A stretch of 64,000 nucleotides of DNA from Drouetiella hepatica Uher 2000/2452 (lineage in GTDB: Bacteria > Cyanobacteriota > Cyanobacteriia > Elainellales > Elainellaceae), in the NCBI GenBank assembly GCA_019359505.1, contig JAHHHD010000016.1, forward strand, positions 1 through 64,000. The letters run 5' to 3'. The position numbers and the translations under genes were made by a program. Shown here in pieces: positions 33,420 to 42,304 of the stretch (its first letter is position 1; each line of letters opens with the position of its first letter). The notes below the pieces were generated by a model that was not told the DNA's origin, searched no databases, and worked only from the letters and a program-made list of their open reading frames with translations.

Positions 33420-34010
33420 ATGCTAGGTTTCTGGTTAAAAATTGTTCGTCTGGTGCGACGAAGCTGGAGGGAATTTTCGCCCCTAGTTGTGACCTATCAG
33501 GTCTTGAGTTCAGCCTCAGTGGATGACTTGTGGCAAAAAGTAGTTGATTTGGCAGATGTGTCCTGGCATCCGCTGCTGGCAAAAACGGATGTGCCTCGCG
33601 GTCAGATTCCTAAGCCGGGATTAATTTATCAGGCTGTTAGCCGTCTGTTTCCAATGCCCATCCAAATCTTTGTGGAACGGGTGCTGCCCCAAGAGCTGTT
33701 GAGCGTCAGAATTTTCGCGTTGCCCGGAGTGGAAGAGCGCGTTACCTACCGAGTAGAATCCACAGTTTGCGGCACCTACGTTTCCTATTCGGTGACCCTC
33801 AAGGGTTGGCTGTCGCCGTTAGTTTGGTCGGTGATTCGCCCCTATGCGGCAAAGGTGGCGAGTGAGCTAGCGCAGACCGTAGAGCGAGAGCTATTGACTA
33901 ACACAACCCGGCGGCAAAAGTTTGCTAAACCAGATGGCTTAGATTTTTTGGGTTGGGTGCTGCTGCTGGGTGCTAGTCAAGCGATCGTCTCCCCCTCTTA
34001 CTTCTGCTAA
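33420..34010 (+). CDS. SRPBCC-family protein
   Basis: A 196-residue protein with the shape of a START/SRPBCC ligand-binding fold: VTYQVLSSASVDDLWQKVVD, then a variable loop, FVERVLPQELLSVRIFALPG, GVEERVTYRVES and a C-terminal amphipathic helix (AKVASELAQTVERELL). The first 20 residues are basic and hydrophobic. Such domains hold lipids or cofactors; the ligand cannot be read from the sequence. The C-terminal LDFLGWVLLLGAS could anchor it to a membrane. Confidence 0.8.
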   Translation: MLGFWLKIVRLVRRSWREFSPLVVTYQVLSSASVDDLWQKVVDLADVSWHPLLAKTDVPRGQIPKPGLIYQAVSRLFPMPIQIFVERVLPQELLSVRIFALPGVEERVTYRVESTVCGTYVSYSVTLKGWLSPLVWSVIRPYAAKVASELAQTVERELLTNTTRRQKFAKPDGLDFLGWVLLLGASQAIVSPSYFC

Positions 34011-34136
34011 TCTGCCTTCTACCAATTTGTTCGGTTAACCCGTTCTGCCTAACGGTAGAATGAGGCATTGAGAGCGAGCTGTTTCCTGTTTAAGCTGTTT
34101 GCTGTTTAGATTGAGGTAGCTCTAGCGATCGCTGCT

Positions 34137-35231
34137 ATGGTGGAGAACACGGTGAAGAATATAACGTCTGATATTAATGCCAACGCCATTCTGGAAGCGC
34201 TGCGTCCGGTTCAAGATCCTGAGCTTCGCAAGAGCTTGGTTGAGCTGAACATGATTCGTAACGTCCGGGTAGAGGAGGGCAATGTCAGTTTTACGCTGGT
34301 GCTGACAACTCCTGCCTGTCCATTGCGGCAATTTATAGTGGAAGACTGCGAACGGGCAATCAAAGCTCTGCCGGGAATACAGAGTGTCTCAGTAGAGGTG
34401 ACTGCGGAAACGCCTCAGCAAAAGGCTTTGCCCGATCGCACGGGCATTTCTGGAGTCAAGAATATTCTGGCAGTTTCCAGCGGCAAGGGTGGCGTAGGCA
34501 AGAGTACGGTGGCTGTGAACGTTGCGGTGGCTCTGGCGCAGATGGGGGCAAAGGTAGGGCTGATCGATGCCGATATCTATGGTCCCAACGCGCCGACAAT
34601 GCTGGGCTTAGCTCACACCAAAATTCAGGTGCAGCAAGATGAAAAGGGCGAATTTATTGAGCCTGCTTTCAACTATGGGGTGAAGCTGGTGTCGATGGGC
34701 TTTTTGATTGACCCCGATCAGCCCGTGATTTGGCGAGGGCCGATGCTCAACGGCATTATCCGCCAGTTTCTTTACCAAACGCGCTGGGGCGATCTAGATT
34801 ACCTGATTGTAGATATGCCGCCCGGTACTGGAGATGCCCAGTTAACTCTAGCGCAGGCGGTGCCCATGGCAGGTGCCGTGATTGTCACCACTCCGCAGGC
34901 TGTGGCGCTAATGGATGCCCGTCGGGGTCTGCGAATGTTTCAGCAGTTGCAGGTGCAGGTGTTGGGCATTGTCGAGAACATGAGCTACTTTATTCCGCCC
35001 GATCTGCCCGATCGCCAATACGATATTTTTGGCTCTGGTGGCGGCGAAAGGACTTCTAAAGAGCTGGGGCTGCCTTTGCTGGGCTGTGTGCCACTAGAGA
35101 TGCCTGTGCGGGAAGGGGGCGATCGCGGTATTCCTATCGTCATTGACCTGCCGGATTCGGCATCGGCTCAGGCTTTGAAGGCGATCGCTCAGCAAATTGC
35201 CGCCCGTGTCTCGATCGCTGCGTTAGCTTGA
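34137..35231 (+). CDS. mrp: Mrp/NBP35-type iron-sulfur carrier ATPase
   Basis: A 364-residue P-loop ATPase. The N-terminal MIP18-type domain (ILEALRPVQDPELRKSLVEL, 1-90) is followed by the deviant Walker A SSGKGGVGKSTVAVN (about 114-128), ADIYGPNAPTM, the switch motif LIVDMPPGTGDAQ and a C-terminal region with MSYF. In some family members CxxC binds the cluster; here the MSY segment lacks such a pair, so cluster binding should not be assumed. By family knowledge it delivers iron-sulfur clusters. It precedes rodA on the same strand. Confidence 0.92.
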   Translation: MVENTVKNITSDINANAILEALRPVQDPELRKSLVELNMIRNVRVEEGNVSFTLVLTTPACPLRQFIVEDCERAIKALPGIQSVSVEVTAETPQQKALPDRTGISGVKNILAVSSGKGGVGKSTVAVNVAVALAQMGAKVGLIDADIYGPNAPTMLGLAHTKIQVQQDEKGEFIEPAFNYGVKLVSMGFLIDPDQPVIWRGPMLNGIIRQFLYQTRWGDLDYLIVDMPPGTGDAQLTLAQAVPMAGAVIVTTPQAVALMDARRGLRMFQQLQVQVLGIVENMSYFIPPDLPDRQYDIFGSGGGERTSKELGLPLLGCVPLEMPVREGGDRGIPIVIDLPDSASAQALKAIAQQIAARVSIAALA

Positions 35232-35295
35232 CGTAGAGGAGTAGAAGGGTAGATGAGTGAATGGGTAAAGGGGTAGATTCGGACACTCTCATCAT

Positions 35296-35343
35296 CCATC
35301 CACCCCTCTACCCCGTCACCCATCCACCCCTTTATCCCATCAC
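35296..35343. repeat. 24-bp tandem repeat between mrp and rodA
   Basis: Two copies of a 24-base unit beginning CCATCCACCCCT, with three substitutions, and the start of a third. A similar but inverted pattern (GGGTAGATGAGTGAATGGGT) lies just to its left. Confidence 0.75.
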
Positions 35344-35381
35344 CCATCCGTTCTCCAAGTTCTTGACCTACCGCCAAACCC

Positions 35382-36644
35382 ATGCTGCAAAAATCCCTGT
35401 TTAGCCGCATTAGTTGGAAATCTTTGCTCCAGCCTTGGCAAGAAGTAGATTGGCTTTTAATCTTGCTTAGCGTTGGGTTGACCCTGTTGGGTGGCGTAGC
35501 GATTCACAGCACGGTCATGCATACAGAGCTGGCAAACTATGGGTGGCAGCATAATCTGACGGGCGGCGTGGGGCTGCTCGCAACGCTAATGATTGCCCGC
35601 TGGCGCTATGAAAACCTAATGCAGTGGCGCTGGATTATCTATGGCATTACCAACGTAGTTCTGTTGGTCATTATTTTCATCGGCACGACCGCTAACGGAG
35701 CACAGAGCTGGGTAGGTGTGGGAGAATTCTTCATCCAACCTTCCGAATTTGCCAAGGTGGGCGTGATCATTGTCTTGGCTTCGCTGCTGCAAGAACAGGG
35801 GGCATCCAGTATCCCGATCGTCCTTAAAGCTTTGGCTATTACAGTTCTGCCCTGGATATTAATCCTGCTACAGCCCGATTTGGGCACCTCGCTGGTGTTT
35901 GGGGCAATTTTGCTGGGAATGCTCTACTGGGCAAATGCTAAGCCGGGTTGGCTACTGCTGATGGTTTCGCCGCTGGTGTCTGCTATCTGTTTTGGGCTGT
36001 TTCTACCGGGATGGCTGGTGTGGATTGGGGTAGTGGGTGCGATCGCCTGGAGAACGCTGCCCTGGGCGTGGATTGGGACGTTTTTCTTTACGGTGATCAA
36101 TCTGGTGGCGGGAGGGCTAGGCAACTTTGCCTGGGAGCATGTGCTGAAATCGTATCAGCGCGATCGCCTTACCCTATTTCTTGATCCCGACAAAGATCCG
36201 TTGCGGGGCGGCTATCACCTGATCCAGTCGCGTATTGCCATTGGTGCTGGAGAACTGATGGGGCGAGGGCTAAACCAGGGCACCCAAACGCGGCTTAACT
36301 TCATTCCAGAGCAGCATACCGACTTTATTTTTTCGGCGATCGGTGAAGAGATGGGTTTTGTCGGGTGTATTTTAGTGCTGCTGCTGTTTTGGTTGGTGTG
36401 TTTGCGGCTGGTAATTATTGCCCAAAATGCCAAAGATAATTTTGGATCTCTGCTAGCGATCGGCGTGCTGTCGATGATTGTGTTTCAGGTGCTGATCAAT
36501 ATTGGCATGACGATCGGGCTGGCTCCCGTGACCGGAATTCCGTTACCCTGGCTCAGCTATGGACGATCGGCACTGTTGACCAATTTCATAGCGCTGGGCA
36601 TTGTGGAATCGGTCAATAATCATCGCCATCGGCTGAAGTTTTAG
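35382..36644 (+). CDS. rodA: RodA-type SEDS peptidoglycan polymerase
   Basis: A 420-residue membrane protein of the FtsW/RodA/SpoVE (SEDS) family with about ten helices. Visible features: QPSEFAKVGVIIVLA, QPDLGTSLVFG, GYHLIQSRIAIGAGELMGRG, the loop FIPEQHTDFIFSAIGEEMGF and GIPLPWLSYGRSALL. SEDS proteins polymerise glycan strands and RodA drives side-wall growth. The aspartate of the family catalytic site is in QHTDFIFS. Its partner PBP is not in the window. Confidence 0.92.
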   Translation: MLQKSLFSRISWKSLLQPWQEVDWLLILLSVGLTLLGGVAIHSTVMHTELANYGWQHNLTGGVGLLATLMIARWRYENLMQWRWIIYGITNVVLLVIIFIGTTANGAQSWVGVGEFFIQPSEFAKVGVIIVLASLLQEQGASSIPIVLKALAITVLPWILILLQPDLGTSLVFGAILLGMLYWANAKPGWLLLMVSPLVSAICFGLFLPGWLVWIGVVGAIAWRTLPWAWIGTFFFTVINLVAGGLGNFAWEHVLKSYQRDRLTLFLDPDKDPLRGGYHLIQSRIAIGAGELMGRGLNQGTQTRLNFIPEQHTDFIFSAIGEEMGFVGCILVLLLFWLVCLRLVIIAQNAKDNFGSLLAIGVLSMIVFQVLINIGMTIGLAPVTGIPLPWLSYGRSALLTNFIALGIVESVNNHRHRLKF

Positions 36645-36683
36645 TCTCAATCAGCACCATTATGCAACGCGGGAATTAAAAGA

Positions 36684-38558
36684 TTGGCAACGACTAAAGG
36701 GGATAACATAGAGAGCCATAAAGCAAAGAGCCATAAAGCATCTGAACAGCCTTTGGTGCGGCTGTTGCAATATGGGCAGACTTATCGATCGCAGTTTTGG
36801 CTAGCGACTCTCTTCTCTGTCCTCAACAAGTTTTTTGACCTAGCCCCCCCTGTGCTCATCGGGGTGGCAGTAGATACGATCGTACAGCGCCAGAATTCTT
36901 TGATCGCCCAGTTCGGCGTTCAAGATGTCAGGCAACAATTTCTGATTCTGGCGGCTTTTACAGTCTTAGTTTGGGTTTTGGAGTCGGTATTTGAGTATGC
37001 CTACGCGCGGCTGTGGCGCAATCTAGCACAAAAAATTCAGCATAACCTGCGGCTGGATGCCTATCGGCATGTGCAGGATCTGGAGCTAGAGTATTTTGAG
37101 GCGCGTAGCACAGGCGGGCTGATGTCGATCCTCAATGATGATGTCAATCAGCTAGAGCGATTTCTAGACTTTGGTGCCAATGAAGTGATCCAGGTGATCA
37201 CGACCGTGCTGCTAGTGGGCGGCGGCTTCTTTCTGGTGGCGCCCAGCGTTGCCTGGATGGCGATGTTGCCGATGCCGTTTATTTTGTGGGGTTCGATCGC
37301 CTTTCAAAAGCTGCTGGCGCCTCGCTATGCGGATGTGCGCGAGAAGGTCGGTTTACTCAGCGGTCGTTTGTCTAATAACCTAAGCGGCATTGTCACGATC
37401 AAAAGCTTTGTCACCGAAAATTACGAAGTCGAGCGGCTGCGGCTAGAAAGTGAAGCCTATCGCCATAGCAACCGTCAGGCGATCGCCCTCAGCGCTGCTT
37501 TTGTGCCGCTGATTCGCATGATTATTTTGGTGGGTTTTACGGCGCTGCTGGTATATGGCGGATTGCAGGCAGTCGAGGGCAAGATGGCGGTGGGCACCTA
37601 CAGCACGCTGACTGTGATGATTCAGCGATTGCTGTGGCCGCTGACTCGGCTGGGCGAAACGTTGGATCAGTATCAGCGGGCAATGGCATCGACAAATCGC
37701 GTCATGAATTTGCTGGATACACCGATCGCCATTCGTTCAGGACACAAGCTTCTGGGAGACAATTTGTTGGGAGACAATTTGTTGGGAGACAATTTGTTGG
37801 GCAACGGGCGATCGATCCGGGGCGAAATTGTTTTTAAGGACGTGACATTTGCCTACCGCGATCGCGCTCCTGTGGTCGAGCATCTGTCACTCCACATTCC
37901 TGCGGGAAAGACAACGGCGATCGTGGGTTCTACGGGTTCGGGCAAGAGCACGCTGGTGAAGCTGCTGCTGCGGTTTTACGAAATTCAGTCGGGTAGCATT
38001 ACGGTAGATGGCATTGAGCTGCGTGATTTGGAGCTACACAGCTTGCGGAGCGCCATCGGGCTAGTGAGTCAGGACGTGTTTTTGTTTCACGGCACGGTGC
38101 TAGAAAACATTATCTATGGCAGCCCATCGGCAACGCTGGCTGAGGCAATGGCAGCGGCAGAAGTTGCCGAAGCCCAAGAGTTTATCGATCAGTTGCCCCA
38201 AGGCTACGACACAATCGTGGGGGAAAGAGGACAAAAGCTCTCAGGGGGACAGCGCCAAAGGTTGGCGATCGCCAGGGCAGTGCTGAAAAATCCGCCGATT
38301 CTGATCTTGGACGAAGCCACTTCTGCTGTAGATAACGAGACGGAAGCCGCAATTCAGCGATCGCTAGAGCGCATTACCCAAAACCGGACCACCATTGCGA
38401 TCGCCCACCGTTTATCCACCATTCGCAATGCCGATCGGATTTATGTGATGGAGCAGGGCAAACTGGTGGAGCAGGGCAACCATGACGATCTGCTAGAGCA
38501 GCGAGGCATTTATACCAATCTCTGGCGCGTCCAGATGGGCGTACGGAGTGGGGGGTAA
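36684..38558 (+). CDS. ABC exporter, fused membrane and ATPase domains
   Basis: A 624-residue half-transporter. The membrane domain (about 20-320) has six helices and the coupling segment [20 protein letters not shown]. The ATPase domain has Walker [13 protein letters not shown]-loop GLVSQDVF, signature [14 protein letters not shown], Walker [13 protein letters not shown] and H-loop IAHRLST, all intact. A three-copy LLGDN repeat (37751-37795) lies in the linker between domains. The TTG at 36684 is the first possible start; no ribosome-binding site makes it firm. The substrate is unknown, with lipid or multidrug export likely from family type. Confidence 0.9.
   Translation: MATTKGDNIESHKAKSHKASEQPLVRLLQYGQTYRSQFWLATLFSVLNKFFDLAPPVLIGVAVDTIVQRQNSLIAQFGVQDVRQQFLILAAFTVLVWVLESVFEYAYARLWRNLAQKIQHNLRLDAYRHVQDLELEYFEARSTGGLMSILNDDVNQLERFLDFGANEVIQVITTVLLVGGGFFLVAPSVAWMAMLPMPFILWGSIAFQKLLAPRYADVREKVGLLSGRLSNNLSGIVTIKSFVTENYEVERLRLESEAYRHSNRQAIALSAAFVPLIRMIILVGFTALLVYGGLQAVEGKMAVGTYSTLTVMIQRLLWPLTRLGETLDQYQRAMASTNRVMNLLDTPIAIRSGHKLLGDNLLGDNLLGDNLLGNGRSIRGEIVFKDVTFAYRDRAPVVEHLSLHIPAGKTTAIVGSTGSGKSTLVKLLLRFYEIQSGSITVDGIELRDLELHSLRSAIGLVSQDVFLFHGTVLENIIYGSPSATLAEAMAAAEVAEAQEFIDQLPQGYDTIVGERGQKLSGGQRQRLAIARAVLKNPPILILDEATSAVDNETEAAIQRSLERITQNRTTIAIAHRLSTIRNADRIYVMEQGKLVEQGNHDDLLEQRGIYTNLWRVQMGVRSGG
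37751..37795 (+). repeat. 15-bp coding tandem repeat
   Basis: Three copies of a 15-base unit (TTGGGAGACAATTTG register) encode [15 protein letters not shown], followed by a broken fourth (LLGNG). The copies are nearly identical, so the expansion is recent. It lengthens the linker of the ABC protein without disturbing the frame. Confidence 0.9.
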
Positions 38559-38577
38559 TGGCTACAGCCTGAGTAAC

Positions 38578-38937
38578 CTACTCCAGGGAATTAGCTGCCT
38601 GAGATAGCAAAGCCCCTAGCTGCCTGACTTTTTCTATCAATTCGCCATCCGCCACTTCGCCATCCGCCGATTCGCTAGCTAAGCTGTCTGCAAATTGAAT
38701 CGTGTCTTGACCCAGATCGGCAATGGCGGCTGCGATCGAAGCATCCGTGACCCCCATCAATGCTAATTTCAGCCGCTCTAGGTCTTCGTCTAGAGTCGTG
38801 CTAGAAATGTTTGCCCTAATCTGCTGCTTCCAGCTTTCAACGAGCTTCAGGGCATCCTCAGAAGAGATAGAATTTAGACCCTGTTGAAGAATAGAAATAG
38901 TGTTGTCCAGATCAGCAGTTTGCATAATATCAGCCAT
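38578..38937 (-). CDS. Hypothetical helical protein
   Basis: A 119-residue helical, acidic protein (ISSEDALKLVESWKQQIRAN, TLDEDLERLKLALMGVTDAS) with an ESADGEVADGE tract. I do not recognise the family. Clear conservation of frame with good codon use and a plausible ATG are the reasons to call it. It is convergent with the ABC gene. Confidence 0.65.
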   Translation of the reverse strand: MADIMQTADLDNTISILQQGLNSISSEDALKLVESWKQQIRANISSTTLDEDLERLKLALMGVTDASIAAAIADLGQDTIQFADSLASESADGEVADGELIEKVRQLGALLSQAANSLE

Positions 38938-39082
38938 AAAGTTCTTGAATTAGGCGCAGACTCCTCAAAGATTACTAGAAAACTGGCTCCAGGAAACTGG
39001 TTGGGCTAAAGCTGCGATCGTCTCCCCAGAAATCGCCTCCCCAGAGGATGAGCCGTTCTGCTTCCAGTTGCTATTTACCAGC

Positions 39083-39397
39083 CTAATCCTGAGAGCTAGC
39101 TTGAGACTTCAGCTCTGAGAGATGCACAATAAATTTCTCACCCATAACCGCAATGCGATCGCCCTCCATCAGCTTGCGTCCGCGACGAGTCTCCATTTTG
39201 CCGTTGACTTTGACCTCGCCACTCTGAATCAGCAGCTTTGCCTCACCCCCCGTCTGCACTGCCCCTGACCATTTCAAAAATTGATCTAGCTTAATCGCGG
39301 GGCTTGAAGCAGCACTCGAAGCGTTTGGCAGTTCATCCAGTGAGCTATCCAATGAACTCTCTGGCAAATTATCTTGTGAATGATCCGGCATTGTCAT
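39083..39397 (-). CDS. S4-domain RNA-binding protein
   Basis: A 104-residue protein with a serine-rich start and an S4 domain: IKLDQFLKWSGAVQTGGEAK, LIQSGEVKVNGKMETRRGRK and GDRIAVMGEKFIV. This matches the small YaaA/YbcJ-like S4 proteins. S4 domains bind structured RNA; the partner is unknown. It stands divergent from the Anbu gene, 61 bases apart. Confidence 0.88.
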   Translation of the reverse strand: MTMPDHSQDNLPESSLDSSLDELPNASSAASSPAIKLDQFLKWSGAVQTGGEAKLLIQSGEVKVNGKMETRRGRKLMEGDRIAVMGEKFIVHLSELKSQASSQD

Positions 39398-39458
39398 AGG
39401 GCTGTGGAAGCGGAGAGATTAAAATCTTTAGACACATCATATTATCCCAACTTGCTTC

Positions 39459-40226
39459 ATGACCTATTGCCTAGGTATCATCACCCGTCATGGATTGGTT
39501 CTTGCGGCTGACTCTCGCACGAATGCAGGGGTAGATCACATTTCTACCTACCAAAAGCTGTTCAACTTTTCTGATGCCGGACAGCGCGTTATTTTGATCG
39601 CAGCTTCAGGGAATTTGTCAATTACTCAGGCGGTGATCAATGACCTGAATCAAGACCTAAAGCTGAAGGGCGAAAACCTGCATTCTCTGCCAACGCTCTA
39701 TGACGTAGCGCAATACATTGGCGGCAAGGTTCGCCAAATTCAGAGTCAAGAGCGCCCTTGGCTGGAGAAAGACCGCATTGACTACCACTCGACTTTGCTG
39801 CTAGCGGGGCAGATGCCTGACGAAGCCCCCGGACTGTTCATGATTTATAGTCAGGGCAATTTTATTCAGGCAACCCCCGAAACGCCGTTTCTTCAGATTG
39901 GTGAAACCAAGTATGGCAAGCCTATTCTCGATCGCACTCTCACCTACGACACGCCGCTAGAAGAAGCTGCCAAGTCAGCGCTGCTATCCATCGACTCTAC
40001 AATGAAGTCCAATATCTCGGTAGGGCCGCCGATCGATCTGGTGATGTATGAAACTGATAGCTTCTACCTACGGCATCAATTGCGACTACGATCGAGCGAT
40101 TCCTATTTGGTGAAAATGCGCCAGCTCTGGGAGATCTCGCTCCGGCAAGCTTTTGAGCAGATGCCCAATATTGAGTGGGAATATGTGGGGAATGAGGAGG
40201 CAGGGAGCGAGGAAGTGGGGGAGTGA
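39459..40226 (+). CDS. Anbu-type proteasome-like peptidase
   Basis: A 255-residue Ntn-hydrolase (ancestral beta-subunit, COG3484-like). It begins MTYCLGIITRHGLVLAADSR, so after loss of methionine the nucleophile is Thr-1. TNAGVDHISTYQKL, VILIAASGNLS and RPWLEKDRIDYHSTLLLAGQ follow, with lysine K32-region residues typical of the fold. Anbu forms rings or helices in other bacteria; its substrate is unclear. The convergent transglutaminase-like gene at 40234 is a known neighbour of the Anbu family, though the ATP-grasp and alpha-E genes usually present are absent here. Confidence 0.88.
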   Translation: MTYCLGIITRHGLVLAADSRTNAGVDHISTYQKLFNFSDAGQRVILIAASGNLSITQAVINDLNQDLKLKGENLHSLPTLYDVAQYIGGKVRQIQSQERPWLEKDRIDYHSTLLLAGQMPDEAPGLFMIYSQGNFIQATPETPFLQIGETKYGKPILDRTLTYDTPLEEAAKSALLSIDSTMKSNISVGPPIDLVMYETDSFYLRHQLRLRSSDSYLVKMRQLWEISLRQAFEQMPNIEWEYVGNEEAGSEEVGE

Positions 40227-40233
40227 GGGGATG

Positions 40234-41106
40234 CTAGTCCTGTATGAGTTTGATGAACAGCTCGTACCGCATGGATGAATTTACGCCCAGCGTTTTGAGC
40301 TTGCCGCTGACGGGAGCCGTGTCTTCTGCGCTAGCGCTGGCAATGAGGGGAATATGGCGATCGCTCACGACCAGCCCATGGGTAGGATCGTAGCCCCGCC
40401 ATCCGGCTCCGGGTAGATACACCTCTGCCCAAGCGTGCAGATGACGATCGCTGCTGTCAGGATCGCCTTCTTGGTAGCCGCTGACAAACCGAGAGGCAAT
40501 GCCCACGGCTCGGCAGACTTCCATAAATAGCACAGCATAGTCGCGGCAGGAGCCTTGCTTGCTCCGCCAAGTGATGCCGGGAGGCAGCGGCGATCCGGTT
40601 TCGCGCATTCCGTAACCGCAGTTTTTATAGATACGCTGATTCAGTTCATTCAGAAAAGCAGTCGTGCTATTTGTGGCTTGCCAAATGTCTTGCGCTAGCA
40701 TCATGGCTTCTGGATCGATCGCACCTTGGGAAAACGGATTGCTCCAGTAAGGCTGTAAGTAGCTCTGCAAGCGGCTCAGGATAGAGCTGGGATAGTCCAT
40801 AGGCAGACTCACAGCCCAAGGTTCCATCATATAGACGAAAGGGTTGTGGCAAAGAGTTTCGACCTCAGAAATTGCCTCAAGGGTAAATTGGGCGATCGGT
40901 TCCTCAGTAAACCAGGCCTTGAGGATGGCGTTGCCGTCCAAGTCAACGTTCTCTGACATTTGCTTAGGCGGCGGATCAAGCTGGAGCGAAAATGAGTGCA
41001 GCTTTTGCTGAACGTCGCAGCGAGGGCGCAGCCGGATGATGTGAGGCGAGAGGAGAACAGGGCGATCGTAGCTATAGAAGGTGGTGTGAGTAATTTGATA
41101 ACGCAC
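40234..41106 (-). CDS. Transglutaminase-like cysteine protease
   Basis: A 290-residue protein with the bacterial transglutaminase N-terminal domain (MRYQITHTTFYSYDRPVLLS) and a core with the catalytic triad: KQGSCRDYAVLFMEVCRAVG (Cys), RHLHAWAEVYLPGAGW (His) and YDPTHGLVV (Asp). Such proteins are proteases or amidases in bacteria. It lies 7 bases from the Anbu gene, tail to tail, a link known from other genomes. Confidence 0.9.
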   Translation of the reverse strand: MRYQITHTTFYSYDRPVLLSPHIIRLRPRCDVQQKLHSFSLQLDPPPKQMSENVDLDGNAILKAWFTEEPIAQFTLEAISEVETLCHNPFVYMMEPWAVSLPMDYPSSILSRLQSYLQPYWSNPFSQGAIDPEAMMLAQDIWQATNSTTAFLNELNQRIYKNCGYGMRETGSPLPPGITWRSKQGSCRDYAVLFMEVCRAVGIASRFVSGYQEGDPDSSDRHLHAWAEVYLPGAGWRGYDPTHGLVVSDRHIPLIASASAEDTAPVSGKLKTLGVNSSMRYELFIKLIQD

Positions 41107-41223
41107 AAGGGTTAAACACTAGGGAATACTAGGGAGGCTTGAAATCGTTCGATGACCTAGCGCAGTAATAGTCTATCGTGCCTAACTTTGAGCTGAATAT
41201 GGTTCATTCTAACCTTGCGCCCT

Positions 41224-41335
41224 GTGCAATTCTTATACCAATTTAAATTTTTGAGAGCCGCGCGGAGTGAGGCTCTCAAAAATCATCTGCCCTGTTTGGG
41301 TCTTAACCTGTTTGGGTCTTAAATTGGCATTGCAC
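41224..41335. repeat. Nested inverted repeat with 16-bp tandem copy
   Basis: Outer arms GTGCAAT and CCAATTTAA (41224-41246) pair with 41319-41335. Inside lies the palindrome 41247-41283 (13-base arms, loop GCGCGGAGTGA), close to the one at 28357-28405, and two identical copies of CCTGTTTGGGTCTTAA (41291-41306, 41307-41322). Confidence 0.8.
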
Positions 41336-41423
41336 TTTGCGTCAAGTAGCCCAACAAGAAGGGAGCAATATTTATCTATCGCTCCCCTTAATCTAGTTCA
41401 ACGATCGATCGCTGCTAAATTGC

Positions 41424-41921
41424 TTATTCTTCTAGAGATTTGGCGGCTTTCTTAAAAGCGCGTCCCAAGGTGTGAAGCTTGGTCTTGTAGCCGCGATCAG
41501 CATTATTTGCCGATTCGTCAACCTGCTCACCCAGATGAGTTAGCAATTCGGCAAGATCTTCTGCTTTAGCTTTGCCGCTGGAGAGCGACTTACTCAGCTT
41601 CTTAAGGCTGCTGCCGATTGCCTTGAGTTCAGACTCTTTGGATTCGCTCAACGTCTCTTGCCACTCTTCAATCATTTCGGTGGCTTGCTCTAGGTCGATC
41701 GCGGTCAGATCGCCTTCTTCAAAAGCATCTAGCAGGGCATCTAAATCTTCTGAATCATCATCTTCAACCTCGGCAGCCGCTTTGGAAGACTTAGAGTCTG
41801 TAGACGCAGTATCGTCAGACTTGCTGCTGGTCTTGCCGCCTTTGCTGGCTGCTGCCTTGCGCTTGTCTTCATCCATTGATGCAAAACCTTGCTTGCCCTT
41901 AGTCTCTTCCTTGCTTGCCAT
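41424..41921 (-). CDS. Acidic KGG-motif protein
   Basis: I start at ATG 41921 (MASKEETKGKQGFASMDEDK), since the 26 codons before it lack support. The 165-residue protein begins with a KGG-type motif (RKAAASKGGK) of stress-induced proteins, continues in a long acidic helix with DDDSEDLDALLDAFEEGDL, and ends lysine-rich. The function is not known. Charge bias and repeats of SK and DE are strong. Confidence 0.75.
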   Translation of the reverse strand: MASKEETKGKQGFASMDEDKRKAAASKGGKTSSKSDDTASTDSKSSKAAAEVEDDDSEDLDALLDAFEEGDLTAIDLEQATEMIEEWQETLSESKESELKAIGSSLKKLSKSLSSGKAKAEDLAELLTHLGEQVDESANNADRGYKTKLHTLGRAFKKAAKSLEE

Positions 41922-42152
41922 TGAATTAAACCTTTGGTGTGCGAACAGATGTACAAGGGTTAGCTTACAAAGCTGGCTAGCTAGATCACTCCGTCGCAAG
42001 GGTAAACCTGCGATCGCGCCCTTGTCCCTCCTGTGAGATAGACAAGATCAGGCTTCATGCCGATCTTTATTGAACCTCTTGCAAATGTAGGTTTGGTAAG
42101 AGCCTTGCCCCTACAAAACCTAAGCTCCCAACCTATCCAATTTGAAAATCTT
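41922..42152. other. Intergenic space before a MITE
   Basis: This stretch has no gene of its own. Beyond it lies the repeat B copy (42153-42258) before the pepP end. Confidence 0.4.
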
Positions 42153-42258
42153 AATTTACGCGATGTACAACTTGGTCTAAAAGCCTTGTGGGATGGGCAT
42201 CTTGCTTGCCCCACGTAGATCAAGAGCTTTAGAGAAAGAGTCGCACGTCGCGTTAATT
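42153..42258. repeat. MITE-like repeat B, copy 2
   Basis: The counterpart of 33108-33191. Ends AATTTACGCGATGTACAACTT and its reverse-complement partner AATTAACGCGACGTGCGACTC form the terminal inverted repeats; the inside carries the extra hairpin GTGGG-ATGGGCATCTTGCTTGC-CCCAC that copy 1 lacks. Confidence 0.8.
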
Positions 42259-42304
42259 TGCAAGAGGTCTCAAGAGGTCTATTGTAGTTTGTGTATTTTC
42301 AGCG

